From: Bacteroidales bacterium
GTDB taxonomy: Bacteria > Bacteroidota > Bacteroidia > Bacteroidales > UBA932
Assembly (NCBI GenBank): GCA_021371955.1
Contig: JAJFVD010000005.1
Coordinates: 62,001-126,000 of the forward strand
Direction of reading: 5' to 3'
Length of the DNA stretch: 64,000 nucleotides
Shown: one piece after another, positions 18,096 to 26,928 of the stretch
Position numbering within the stretch: position 1 is the first letter of the stretch
Layout of the letters: each line of letters opens with the position of its first letter
Notes under the pieces: model-generated
The model's input: the letters and a program-made list of their open reading frames with translations, nothing else
What the model was told of the DNA's origin: nothing
The model's database searches: none
Position numbers and translations under genes: made by a program

Positions 18096-18557
18096 TTAAA
18101 CAATTTTACCCGGGTTTATCTCTTCAAAGGTATTGTCCGAATAGACAAGCAGAACCTTCTTTAACAATCGATTTTTCTGTACATAATTACTTATCGGAAC
18201 TTTTATCGGATTCTCAGAGGGTTGAGAAGCGGTAAAATCGAGGTCATTTTGCTCAATATCAAGACTATCGTCTGCTTTTGGCGCTTCAATTATTTCGTTT
18301 TTTATTTTGGATTCCCTAAAAGAACCTTCTTCACGGGCATCTTTTACCTCTTTGTACATTTTTCCCTTTCCGGTAATGAGCCAGTCGGCACTGAGGGTAG
18401 GGAATTTTATGAGCAACCTGAGAATAAAATCGAATCCGGGCTTATTTCGTCCGGAGAGTATGTGAGAAAGACCTGAGCGCTGTACCCCTATAATATCCGA
18501 AAGCCGGGCAGGAGTGAGTTGCTCAAGCTGCAAAAATTGCTGTAAACGGTCTTGCAT
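18096..18557 (-). CDS. XRE-family transcriptional regulator
   Basis: A 153-residue protein with an N-terminal lambda-repressor-like helix-turn-helix (about 6-65: LTPARLSDIIGVQRSGLSHI, then LSGRNKPGFDFILRLL), followed by GKGKMY and a charged, disordered-looking C-terminal half. There is no S24 peptidase domain, so self-cleavage as in phage repressors is not expected. Directly upstream of its start are three 10-bp TACANNTGTA-type sites spaced exactly 24 bp, suggesting autoregulation. The downstream gene pyrD begins 21 bases after its stop. Related proteins are common, mostly uncharacterised, in Bacteroidales. Confidence 0.88.
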   Translation of the reverse strand: MQDRLQQFLQLEQLTPARLSDIIGVQRSGLSHILSGRNKPGFDFILRLLIKFPTLSADWLITGKGKMYKEVKDAREEGSFRESKIKNEIIEAPKADDSLDIEQNDLDFTASQPSENPIKVPISNYVQKNRLLKKVLLVYSDNTFEEINPGKIV

Positions 18558-18576
18558 AGTTGTAAACTTTTAGTTC

Positions 18577-18634
18577 TACAAATGTAATATAAAATATGTT
18601 TACAAATGTCTATTGTAATAAATGTACATCTGTA
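18577..18634. promoter_or_regulatory. Three TACANNTGTA-like operator sites upstream of the XRE gene
   Basis: TACAAATGTA (18577-18586), TACAAATGTC (18601-18610) and TACATCTGTA (18625-18634) begin exactly 24 bp apart. The dyad TACA..TGTA and spacing recall operator clusters of lambda/434-type repressors. The complement of the first site, TACATTTG, also matches the Bacteroidetes -7 element, so repressor and promoter could overlap. Confidence 0.5.
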
Positions 18635-18975
18635 AATAGTTATTGAATACTATTGATTAAAAGTGTTGATATATAAAGAGATTATTAAATTCATCCCTCT
18701 ATTGTCCATATTTATATATAAACTACAACTATAGCTCGTAAGTATCTGGTAAATAATTAGATAAACTTAAATGATTTCAAATAAATGATCATTTTTAACA
18801 TAATTAACGGAGATCGTCCGGAAATCGTACTTATAAGGCAATAAAATAATTCAAGTAAAATTACTTAAGTAGCAGAGAATGAGCAATATAAAGAAGCAAA
18901 AAATGCCCGATAGGCGCTATCTATAAGTAAATTTGTGCAAATTTGTAACGGCCTAAAAATGCTAATCAGACAATG
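18635..18975. other. Long A/T-rich non-coding stretch between the XRE gene and queA
   Basis: Apart from the operator-like sites at its two ends, this part of the 534-bp gap is very A/T rich and holds no open frame of note, no tRNA-like fold and no strong terminator. TGATCA-type and CCGATAGGCGCTAT-type short motifs occur once. A small RNA cannot be excluded. Confidence 0.5.
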
Positions 18976-19020
18976 TACAAATGTAATATACGTAATTTAT
19001 TTTTGTGGACTACATTTGTA
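18976..19020. promoter_or_regulatory. Two further TACANNTGTA sites upstream of queA
   Basis: TACAAATGTA (18976-18985) and its reverse TACATTTGTA (19011-19020) match the sites in front of the XRE gene and extend to GTTTACAAATGTA on one side. They lie about 40-95 bases upstream of the likely queA promoter, so the same regulator may act on both sides of the gap. Confidence 0.45.
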
Positions 19021-19057
19021 AACAAAAGTTGGAATTTTAATTATTTTTACCTGAAGG

Positions 19058-19065
19058 TATATTTG
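19058..19065 (+). promoter_or_regulatory. Candidate -7 element for queA
   Basis: TATATTTG fits TAnnTTTG perfectly and lies 27 bases before the GTG start. No TTG is found at the ideal spacing (the nearest lies 26 bases upstream), so the -33 part is weak and an activator may be involved. Confidence 0.4.
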
Positions 19066-19091
19066 TATAGTTTTGCAAAAAATAATCGATT

Positions 19092-20300
19092 GTGGAGCCT
19101 AAAATAAGAATTGAAGATTTTACATATAATCTGCCCGACGAAAAGATAGCAAAGTACCCCCTTCCAAACAGAGACGACTCTCAGATTTTAATATTCAGGA
19201 ACAAATCTATATCCGGCTCTGTATTTTCAAATCTCACCGACTTATTGCCCGAAAACGCTTTTATGGTCTTCAATAACACTAAGGTGGTTCCGGCAAGGCT
19301 TTTTTTTAGAAAGGAAAGCGGAGCAGTTATTGAGATATTCTGCCTTGAACCATATAATCCTGTTGAATACAATCTTTCATTTGCCAGTACTGCGAAATGC
19401 AGCTGGATATGCGTTGTAGGGAATAATAAAAGATGGAAATCGGGGTCTTTAAAATATGATGCCTCAGGGCATAAAGAGCTGGAAGGTTATGATTTAACGG
19501 CAACAAAAATTGGTCCGTATGAAGATATGTTTATCATTGAATTCAGATGGAAAAATGATATTACTTTTTCTCAACTTATAGAAACGTGCGGAAAGGTGCC
19601 TATTCCGCCCTATTTAAGAAGAGACAGCGAAGAATCGGATACTGAGCGGTATCAAACACTGTATGCAAAGATGAGGGGGTCTGTAGCCGCTCCTACGGCC
19701 GGATTGCACTTTACTGAAAAGCTGCTTTCGGATATAGATAAAAAAGGAATTAAGAGAAGTGAACTTTCACTTCATGTGGGTGCCGGTACTTTTCAGCCTG
19801 TAAAAACGGAGTATATTTCGGATCATCTTATGCACTCCGAGCCATTTTCTGTAACCATTGATTTTTTAAGGGATTTACGGGATAAAATAGGAAAAAACAA
19901 AGTTATAGCTGTAGGTACAACATCTGCCAGATGTCTTGAAAGTCTTTATTATCTTGGAATTCAGTGTATAAAATACGGAAAACCGGAAAATATTGCACAA
20001 TGGGAACCTTATGAAGAGAGGGAAGAAACGGGTTCCAAAGATTCAATAAATGCTCTGGTTTTATGGCTTGAAAAGGAAAATATGAATGTGTTGACTGCCA
20101 GAACAAGAATAATAATTGTTCCGTCGTATAAATTCCGGATTACTGATATACTTATAACTAATTTCCACCAGCCGCAGAGTACTCTATTGCTGTTGATTGC
20201 AGCATTTATAGGTGAAAAATGGAGAGATGTTTACAACTATGCCCTTAATAACAACTTCAGGTTCCTCAGTTACGGCGACAGTTCGATACTATTCCGTTAA
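19092..20300 (+). CDS. queA: S-adenosylmethionine:tRNA ribosyltransferase-isomerase (QueA)
   Basis: A 402-residue enzyme that transfers the ribose of SAM to 7-aminomethyl-deazaguanine in tRNA during queuosine synthesis. Diagnostic stretches are FNNTKVVPARLFF, the block KVPIPPYLRR, SVAAPTAGLHFTEKLL, LHVGAGTFQPV and ITNFHQPQSTLLLL. It starts with GTG; an in-frame TAA at 19083-19085 rules out an upstream ATG. It is about 50 residues longer than the E. coli enzyme, the extra residues lying mainly before the VPSYKFRITD motif. Its 3' end overlaps the convergent DUF255 gene by 12 bases. Confidence 0.92.
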   Translation: MEPKIRIEDFTYNLPDEKIAKYPLPNRDDSQILIFRNKSISGSVFSNLTDLLPENAFMVFNNTKVVPARLFFRKESGAVIEIFCLEPYNPVEYNLSFASTAKCSWICVVGNNKRWKSGSLKYDASGHKELEGYDLTATKIGPYEDMFIIEFRWKNDITFSQLIETCGKVPIPPYLRRDSEESDTERYQTLYAKMRGSVAAPTAGLHFTEKLLSDIDKKGIKRSELSLHVGAGTFQPVKTEYISDHLMHSEPFSVTIDFLRDLRDKIGKNKVIAVGTTSARCLESLYYLGIQCIKYGKPENIAQWEPYEEREETGSKDSINALVLWLEKENMNVLTARTRIIIVPSYKFRITDILITNFHQPQSTLLLLIAAFIGEKWRDVYNYALNNNFRFLSYGDSSILFR

Positions 20301-22034
20301 GGAGATTAGTTTGAGAATTTTATGTACCCAGCTTGACAGCAAGGGCCCTGAATTCAATAAATCAGGAGCAATATTATTTATTTGACGCTTTGCAATCTCC
20401 AGATACTTTCTCTCTCCCGTAATCTTATACATGGCAATGAGATTGCCCGCCATAACAGAATTTGCCGAAGGCTTTATTATATCAATATTGGACTCTCTTT
20501 TAAAAGGCATTATTATATTGTCCCTTTCTTTCTCGGATTTGCTGAACATCCCGTTTTCCGGTTTGTAGAAATTGTCTATTACAAAATCAATGTATTTTTT
20601 GGCTATCCGGGCAAGGCTCTTTTCTCCTCCGGCCAGATATAGCTCAATTGCAGCATCTGCAAAATATGCATAGTCGGAAAGATATCCAAACGTGCATCCG
20701 CTTGAACAACAAGTGTATCTGAGTAATTTGCCTTTTGAATTTATATTGTTGTTCATGAGAAAGTCAAACGTATCAAGTGCAACTTTATACATTGAGTCGT
20801 CCTTCAAAAGAACAGATGAGACGGCCAGCCCCTTGCTTAATTGGGCATTATAGGAGGTTATTGTGCGTTTGTCAATAAAATGACCCCTGTGTTCTGTTCT
20901 TCTTTTGCGGAGTATAAGCAATTCGTTTTCAGTTATGCTTTTATAGGTATCCGTTTTTCTCAGTGGAATCTGCTTCTCACCCGGGTTGGCTGTTGTGTCA
21001 AGGTTCAGTGCAACAGAGATTTCCTGATACCTCAGCGGAAACAATAATGAGAGTTCATTAATCGAAAATGAATAGTAAACAGAATCCTCAATCTTGTTCA
21101 TGAGGGTCGTATTGCTAAAATAGCCTCCTCCTTCATTTTTTAATATATTAGTCACAAAACCGAATGTAAGATATGCCGTTTCTCTGTATGAATCCAGCCG
21201 AAAAAGATCATAAGCAGCAGAATAGAGCTGAATATACTGGCTGTTCTCTTCAAGATTTTTTTCAAAAAGAGGCTCTCTGCAGGTATAATCTGTTGATTGT
21301 CGGAAAAAACCCCCATCAATTGGGTCAAATAACGCAGAGCTTTGCAAGTGTTCAAGAAAGGAGCCTATTTTTTTCTGCATCCCTTCATTGGGATATATCT
21401 TTAAATACTCGAGAATCGTATACAGACTGCTTGGGTTAGGCGTGAACGGTTTAATATTCAGCTGAAAATCGGATTCAAACATCCTTTTGAACCAAAGTTG
21501 AATGTATTCTGATATCTGTTCATGATTCACAACAGGTTTATTGCCTGTTTCCTGTATTATGCCAGTAAAACGTGCCCTTGATGAAAATTCATCTGCCAGT
21601 TTTTCAAGAAGTTCCCTCTTTTCCCTTTTTGCGGTGATAATACTTCCTGCAACATTGAGAAAGTGTTCGGGGTTGCAGTCGGAAAAGCAGACCAGGGGTT
21701 TTCTTTCTGCGGTTATAAATATGTTCATCGGGCCGTATGAGAAATCTTCATTAAGAAAAAGCAAATCAAGAGCGAGTAAGAAGGATTCGGGATTGTCGTC
21801 TTTGTCTTCGGCAATTGAAATGAAATTTTCATTTAAAAATGATACGACAGCCGGATTGTCAAAAAGCTCCATTGAAGACTCTCTTACATTGATGTTGCTT
21901 ATATATCCGACATGAAGGAAAATTAGCTTATCCTCCTTCTGGACCCTTTCCAGAAGATCGGGAGTAAGAGAATAGTGCCAGTTAATGCCTTTCTCCGACA
22001 ATAATTTCAAATATGGCGAGCAAACTTTGAACAT
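20289..22034 (-). CDS. DUF255/YyaL-family protein lacking the thioredoxin CxxC
   Basis: A 581-residue protein with the N-terminal thioredoxin-like DUF255 domain and a C-terminal six-hairpin glycosidase-like region, as in YyaL/SPATA20 proteins. Conserved fragments are INWHYSLTPDLLERVQKEDK, FLNENFISIAEDKDDNPE and the late TYNAQLSK / ADAAIELYLA helices. Normal members read GYSTCHWCHVM at the redox site; here the segment is GYISNINVRESS (about 43-54), so both cysteines and a few residues are gone. It is about 100 residues shorter than usual. The fold is probably kept but disulfide chemistry lost. Divergent from the acyl-CoA synthetase. Confidence 0.8.
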   Translation of the reverse strand: MFKVCSPYLKLLSEKGINWHYSLTPDLLERVQKEDKLIFLHVGYISNINVRESSMELFDNPAVVSFLNENFISIAEDKDDNPESFLLALDLLFLNEDFSYGPMNIFITAERKPLVCFSDCNPEHFLNVAGSIITAKREKRELLEKLADEFSSRARFTGIIQETGNKPVVNHEQISEYIQLWFKRMFESDFQLNIKPFTPNPSSLYTILEYLKIYPNEGMQKKIGSFLEHLQSSALFDPIDGGFFRQSTDYTCREPLFEKNLEENSQYIQLYSAAYDLFRLDSYRETAYLTFGFVTNILKNEGGGYFSNTTLMNKIEDSVYYSFSINELSLLFPLRYQEISVALNLDTTANPGEKQIPLRKTDTYKSITENELLILRKRRTEHRGHFIDKRTITSYNAQLSKGLAVSSVLLKDDSMYKVALDTFDFLMNNNINSKGKLLRYTCCSSGCTFGYLSDYAYFADAAIELYLAGGEKSLARIAKKYIDFVIDNFYKPENGMFSKSEKERDNIIMPFKRESNIDIIKPSANSVMAGNLIAMYKITGERKYLEIAKRQINNIAPDLLNSGPLLSSWVHKILKLISLTE

Positions 22035-22040
22035 TTAATT

Positions 22041-22048
22041 TAAATTTG
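22041..22048 (+). promoter_or_regulatory. Candidate -7 element before the acyl-CoA synthetase gene
   Basis: TAAATTTG, a perfect TAnnTTTG match, ends 24 bases before the ATG at 22073. No well-spaced TTG was found upstream, so only the -7 half is supported. Confidence 0.35.
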
Positions 22049-22072
22049 CATATATACTAAAACTAAACTGCA

Positions 22073-23947
22073 ATGATAGTGACTGAAAATTCTCCGCGCA
22101 AAAAAACATTAATAGATCTTTTCGAAGATTCTGTTGAAAAATTTTCCGGTAACACCTTCCTCCTTGAAAAGAGAGAAGGAGAGTTCAAACCCACAACATA
22201 TTCAGAAACTAAGACGCTTGCACAACAATTTGGAGCCGGCCTTTGTTCACTTGGTTTCGCGAAAAAGAGCAATGCCTCAATCCTTGCAGAAGGAAGAAAT
22301 ATGTGGATCATTGGAGAGCTGGGTATCTTTTACGCAGGAGGCGTTAATGTGCCTCTTTCGGTTAAACTGGAGGAGAGTTCCGACCTCCTTTTCAGGCTCA
22401 CCCACGCAGAAGTCCGGCTTATAATTGTAAGTGATAAACAACTTCCCAAAATAAGAGCCATCAGGGAAAAACTCCCTCTTCTTAAACACATCATTGTTCT
22501 TGATAAAATAGATGATTTCCGAGAAGGAGAACTGTTTGCCGGTGATGTGACAGAGATGGGAAAAGCGTATCTTGAAACTGAAAGAGAAACATTTTTGGAA
22601 ATAGGACATTCTATTCAAAATGATGACTTTGCAACTATTACATACACTTCCGGAACCACTGCGGACCCAAAAGGTGTGATCCTTACTCACAGAAACTATA
22701 CTGCAAATGTTGAGCAGGCACTTTCGTGCATGACAATTCCGGAAAAATTCAAGAATTTCATTATACTTCCCCTCGACCACTGTTTTGCACATGTTGTAGG
22801 CTTTTACATAATGATTTCTCAGGGTGCGATTGTGGCTACCGTTCAACAGGGAAAGACGGCCATGGAAACGCTTAAAAACATCCCTGTTAATATAATGGAA
22901 GTAAAGCCTAACCTTATTCTTTCGGTTCCTGCACTGGCAAAAAGCTTCAAGAAAAATATCGAAAACTCTGTTAAAAGCAAGGGAAAGTTCACTTGGAGTC
23001 TTTATAACTTTGCCTTGAAAATAGCATATGCATACAACCGCGACGGCTGGGATAAAGGCGCAGGTCTCTCATTCATGCTTTATCCGTTTAAAGTTTTGTT
23101 TGACAAGATAATTTTTTCAAAAATGAAACTTGCGATGGGAGGCGAAATGGAGTTTTTTGTAGGAGGAGGAGCACTGCTGGACAAAGAGCTTCAAAAGTTT
23201 TATTACGCGATAGGAATTCCGATGTATCAGGGCTATGGTCTTTCAGAGGCAACACCTATAATATCCGCAAACACTCCAAACAAACACAAGCTTGGTTCTT
23301 CGGGAGTTCTTGTAAAGCCTCTTGATCTTAAAATTAAAGACATCGAAGGCCGTGATCTCCCGTTGGGCGAATCAGGAGAAATTGTAGTCAGGGGGGAAAA
23401 TGTAATGGCGGGTTACTGGAAAAACCCGGTTTCAACAAAAGAGACAATCAAGGACGGGTGGCTGTATACCGGCGATCTCGGATTTATGGACCCGGACGGA
23501 TTTCTTCATGTAAAGGGTAGATTTAAAAGCCTTTTAATTGGCAGCGACGGAGAAAAATATTCACCTGAAGAAATTGAAGAAATTATTGTTACTCAGTCTT
23601 CTTTGATTCAGCAGATGATGCTTCACAACAATCAGTCTCCATATACGATTGCTGTTATAGTTGCAGATAAGAACTCTCCTCTTAAGGGAAAGGACCTGGT
23701 TAAAGCAGTTTGGGAAGATATTGAAAGATACAAAGGGAAGGGCGTTTATGCAGGCATGTTCCCGGAAAAGTGGCTCCCTGCGACATTTATTTTGACTCAG
23801 GAACCATTTACAGAACAGAACCGTATGATTAATTCCACAATGAAAATGGTACGCAGCAAAGTAGAAGAGGCATTTAAAGGGAGAATTGAATATGCATATA
23901 CTCCCGAGGGGAAGGATATATACAATAAACTGAATGTGAATAGCTGA
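22073..23947 (+). CDS. Long-chain acyl-CoA synthetase (AMP-forming)
   Basis: A 624-residue ANL-superfamily ligase that activates a fatty acid through an acyl-adenylate. The P-loop-like motif YTSGTTADPKG (191-201) is exact, GYGLSEATP and the YTGDLGFMDPDG hinge follow, and the C-terminal domain has GRFKSLLIGSDGEKYSPEEIE. The layout resembles FadD15-type long-chain synthetases. Its TGA overlaps the ATG of the M28 peptidase by one base, so the two are translationally coupled. The later PlsC-like acyltransferase could use its product, which is inference. Confidence 0.9.
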   Translation: MIVTENSPRKKTLIDLFEDSVEKFSGNTFLLEKREGEFKPTTYSETKTLAQQFGAGLCSLGFAKKSNASILAEGRNMWIIGELGIFYAGGVNVPLSVKLEESSDLLFRLTHAEVRLIIVSDKQLPKIRAIREKLPLLKHIIVLDKIDDFREGELFAGDVTEMGKAYLETERETFLEIGHSIQNDDFATITYTSGTTADPKGVILTHRNYTANVEQALSCMTIPEKFKNFIILPLDHCFAHVVGFYIMISQGAIVATVQQGKTAMETLKNIPVNIMEVKPNLILSVPALAKSFKKNIENSVKSKGKFTWSLYNFALKIAYAYNRDGWDKGAGLSFMLYPFKVLFDKIIFSKMKLAMGGEMEFFVGGGALLDKELQKFYYAIGIPMYQGYGLSEATPIISANTPNKHKLGSSGVLVKPLDLKIKDIEGRDLPLGESGEIVVRGENVMAGYWKNPVSTKETIKDGWLYTGDLGFMDPDGFLHVKGRFKSLLIGSDGEKYSPEEIEEIIVTQSSLIQQMMLHNNQSPYTIAVIVADKNSPLKGKDLVKAVWEDIERYKGKGVYAGMFPEKWLPATFILTQEPFTEQNRMINSTMKMVRSKVEEAFKGRIEYAYTPEGKDIYNKLNVNS

Positions 23948-25584
23948 TGTCTTTTTTTAAACTTCTGTTTTCAGCTGCACTCATTGCTCTTGCTATCACA
24001 CTTTCTCTGGGCGGGTTTACTCGTCCTGAAGTGAGAGGCACAACTTCCGCAAATTTTTCTGCTTTAAGGGTTTTAAAAGACATTAAGGAGATAAGCAGAG
24101 TTCCTCATTCAATAGAACACCCGGCCGAGAGAGAACATGTCCGGGAATATCTTGCCGGAAGGCTCGCTCAAATGGGTTTTAAGCCCGAAATACACGCATA
24201 TGACTCAATAAAAAGCAGAGCAGGAGGGTTTATATCAATTGCAAACATTTATGCCCAAATGGACCCTCCCGGAGGGAAAACCTCTTCATATATCCTTTTT
24301 GTGGCACATCTCGATTCCAGATTCAAAACAGTTGTTAAGGGGGAGGTAAATTATTCTCTTGGAGCAGCGGATGACGGATACGGACTTGGTGTTATTCTCG
24401 AATGTACTAAGCTTGCTCTGAGTTATAGAAGTGCCTGGAAACAGGGAGTGAAAATACTCTTTACAGATGCTGAAGAGAACAGGCTTGACGGAATGAAAAA
24501 AGCAGCGTCGGAGGATGCTTACATATTCAACAATGTTGGTCTGGTAATAAATGTTGAAGCCAGAGGCGTAAAAGGGCCTGCATTGCTTTTTGAAACATCT
24601 CCCGGAAACGATAGGCTTAGCGGTCTTTATAAACTTGCGGAATATCCGTATTCATATTCTCTGACCGGTTTTGTTTACAGGCTTCTGCCTAATGACACCG
24701 ACTTTTCGGTCGTTAAAAAAGATTTGGCAGGGTTCAATTTTTCGGTAATTGACAATCTGGACTTTTATCACACGAACAGAGACAAGTATGAAAACATTTC
24801 TGCAGGCTCTGTACAGCATTACGGTTCTCAGATTGAACCCATGGTTCATGAATATCTTACAAACCCATTGTACAAAAACAGCTCTTATTTTAAGGGGAAT
24901 TCCGACAATGTTTTTTTTACGGCACCTCTTTTCGGACTTATCAGATTTTCTAAAAATCAGTATCTTATATTCAATATTGTCGTTTTTTTGCTTGCCTACC
25001 TGATTATGCGCATCTATATGGTGAAGGGGAAATGCGGAGCATCCCAGATAATGAAGGCTATTGCAATTAATATCCTCTCCCTTGTTTCATTTTCTGCAAT
25101 TGCGCTGGGAATATCATATTTTCTGGCATATCTCAATGGAACAAAGTATTCCTTACTCAAAATGTCACAAATTGAATATGACGGAGAGATTATTGTTCTG
25201 TTTATTATTCTTATGGCATTTGTGAACTATGTTGTAATGAGAAAGTGTTCAAAGAAAATCAGAAGAGAGGAGTTCATTTTTGGATCGCTTATTTTAAACC
25301 TGATTTTGTCGGGTGTTTTATATGCATATTCCGGCGAAAATTTCTTTTTGACCATACCGGCATTTCTTGCATTAATATCACTTTTCCTTAATGTAAATGG
25401 GAAATTCGCCTTTGCAAATCTGGTTATGGCGGTGCTCATCATTCTTGTAACGGCCCCTTTTGTGTACACACTTGCAGTTGCCTTAACGGTTGGCTCTCTT
25501 GCCATTTACTCTTTTATCGCGGCTCTCTCTCTTAACCTGATATTGCCCCTTGCGGATTCATACTCGAGAAAAGTTGTTTTATAG
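23947..25584 (+). CDS. Membrane-bound M28 family zinc aminopeptidase
   Basis: A 545-residue protein: an N-terminal signal anchor (about 5-25), an M28 peptidase domain facing the periplasm, and 5-6 membrane spans from about residue 340 to the end. Zinc motifs are HLD (His121, Asp123), GAADDGYG (Asp142/143) and DAEE (Glu176/177). A peptidase plus C-terminal multi-span domain recalls the eukaryotic ER metallopeptidase/vacuolar protease group. It is translationally coupled to the acyl-CoA synthetase and probably releases N-terminal amino acids from peptides. Confidence 0.88.
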   Translation: MSFFKLLFSAALIALAITLSLGGFTRPEVRGTTSANFSALRVLKDIKEISRVPHSIEHPAEREHVREYLAGRLAQMGFKPEIHAYDSIKSRAGGFISIANIYAQMDPPGGKTSSYILFVAHLDSRFKTVVKGEVNYSLGAADDGYGLGVILECTKLALSYRSAWKQGVKILFTDAEENRLDGMKKAASEDAYIFNNVGLVINVEARGVKGPALLFETSPGNDRLSGLYKLAEYPYSYSLTGFVYRLLPNDTDFSVVKKDLAGFNFSVIDNLDFYHTNRDKYENISAGSVQHYGSQIEPMVHEYLTNPLYKNSSYFKGNSDNVFFTAPLFGLIRFSKNQYLIFNIVVFLLAYLIMRIYMVKGKCGASQIMKAIAINILSLVSFSAIALGISYFLAYLNGTKYSLLKMSQIEYDGEIIVLFIILMAFVNYVVMRKCSKKIRREEFIFGSLILNLILSGVLYAYSGENFFLTIPAFLALISLFLNVNGKFAFANLVMAVLIILVTAPFVYTLAVALTVGSLAIYSFIAALSLNLILPLADSYSRKVVL

Positions 25585-25625
25585 AATTAATATTTAGTAA
25601 CTTTGCTAACCCAAAAAAATTGGCA

Positions 25626-26762
25626 ATGGTAATTGATAAGTATAAAGATATCAGGCCCTACAGCGATGAAGAAGCAATTGCTGCCTTTAATCGGATAGCC
25701 AGGCATCCTTTGCTCACTCAGATTTCAGCTTTTCTTTACCCCGGGAAAAAACCGGAAGAATTAAGACAGTTAATAGCCTCTATAAAAAGTGTCAATGATT
25801 TTCAATCCAAAGTAATGCTTTCTGCAATTACTAAAATCATAAGAGACACATCAAAAACACTTTCATACTCTGGAGTTGAAAAACTTAAAAACGGGCGAAA
25901 GAACCTTTTTATATCAAATCACAGGGATATAATGCTGGATTCCGGCATATTGCAGGCAATTCTTTACCATTCCGGTGTTGAAACATCTGAAATGGCAGTA
26001 GGCGACAACCTTATAACTGATCCTTTAATGGAGGATATCGCCCGTTCAAACAAAATGATAAAAGTTGTACGCAATACAAACCCTAGAGAATTTTACAACT
26101 CCTCGGCACTGTTGTCGGAGTATATAAGAAGCAGCATTTCTGCCCAGAGCAGTTCCGTGTGGATTGCACAAAAGAATGGCAGAACAAAGGACGGGATTGA
26201 TGCTACCGAGCAGGGACTTCTAAAAATGTTCGACATGAGTGGTTCGGGGGACTTTTGCAAAGACTTCGATGACCTTTCAATTGTTCCGGTTTCGCTCTCT
26301 TATGAATTTGAACCGTGCGACATTCTTAAAACCAAAGAATTATATATATCCAGAAGAAGAAAGTATGTAAAGAGCGAAGGGGAGGACCTGAACAGCATAC
26401 TTACCGGTATAATGCAATTCAAGGGCAATATCCATTTCAATTTTTGCGAACCGTTAAGCCAAGGTGAGATAAAGAGTTGTTCCGAGCTGGAGAAAAATGA
26501 AAAATACAAATCCCTGGCAGAATTAATTGACAGTAAAATTGTATCTACATATCATTTATGGAAGAACAATTACATTGCGTACGACCTGTTATATTCATCA
26601 GACAAATACAACGATTTGTATACTCCCGACGAGAGGGACAAGTTCATAAGCTACGTTACGTACAAATTGTCAGATGTTGAGGGCAATCCAAAAGAGATGG
26701 AAGAGATTTTTCTTTCTGTTTATGCAAACCCTGTGCTCAGTAAAGAAAAATTATCGGAATAA
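25626..26762 (+). CDS. PlsC-like glycerolipid acyltransferase
   Basis: A protein of about 378 residues related to 1-acyl-glycerol-3-phosphate acyltransferases. The catalytic region is LFISNHRDIMLDSGIL, where the usual NHxxxxD spacing is altered to NH with aspartates at +2 and +6, and EMAVGDNLI with a later substrate block (WIAQKNGRTKDG). ATG 25626 is chosen; a TTG six bases upstream in frame is less likely. It may act with the preceding acyl-CoA synthetase in lipid synthesis, but whether the acyl donor is acyl-CoA, acyl-ACP or acyl phosphate is not visible. A terminator follows. Confidence 0.82.
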   Translation: MVIDKYKDIRPYSDEEAIAAFNRIARHPLLTQISAFLYPGKKPEELRQLIASIKSVNDFQSKVMLSAITKIIRDTSKTLSYSGVEKLKNGRKNLFISNHRDIMLDSGILQAILYHSGVETSEMAVGDNLITDPLMEDIARSNKMIKVVRNTNPREFYNSSALLSEYIRSSISAQSSSVWIAQKNGRTKDGIDATEQGLLKMFDMSGSGDFCKDFDDLSIVPVSLSYEFEPCDILKTKELYISRRRKYVKSEGEDLNSILTGIMQFKGNIHFNFCEPLSQGEIKSCSELEKNEKYKSLAELIDSKIVSTYHLWKNNYIAYDLLYSSDKYNDLYTPDERDKFISYVTYKLSDVEGNPKEMEEIFLSVYANPVLSKEKLSE

Positions 26763-26803
26763 GAAACATTTGGTTTTTAGATTATTAATAAAGGAAACGA
26801 TAT

Positions 26804-26838
26804 TACCCGAAGCAGAGTTATACTTCTTCGGGTTTTTT
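26804..26838 (+). terminator. Rho-independent terminator before the lysine operon
   Basis: ACCCGAAG (26805-26812) pairs with CTTCGGGT (26826-26833) across a 13-base loop and is followed by TTTTT. It ends the acyltransferase transcript and insulates the lysine fermentation operon. Confidence 0.85.
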
Positions 26839-26852
26839 GTGTAAATTTTTGC

Positions 26853-26883
26853 TTGTTTTAAGGCGATAAAATTGCTAAATTTG
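26853..26883 (+). promoter_or_regulatory. Promoter of the lysine fermentation operon
   Basis: TTG (26853-26855), a 20-base spacer and a perfect -7 element TAAATTTG (26876-26883) match the Bacteroidetes primary sigma consensus. The predicted start near 26889 gives a leader of about 40 nt to the atoD ATG at 26929. Confidence 0.65.
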
Positions 26884-26928
26884 CAAAATTGCGATGACGC
26901 AACTCATTTCGTCAAAAACCAACAGTAT

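Noticed and set aside
18635..18975. tRNA or structured RNA in the long gap before queA
   Set aside because: No cloverleaf, GC-rich stem or terminator could be drawn; left as plain A/T-rich sequence.
22277..22846. 189-codon minus-strand frame in the acyl-CoA synthetase gene
   Set aside because: Lies wholly within the ligase coding sequence that has all its motifs; the reverse product is unlike any protein family.
26872..26928. Upstream start for atoD
   Set aside because: The 19 extra codons overlap the -7 promoter element and are absent from related CoA-transferases, so ATG 26929 is used.
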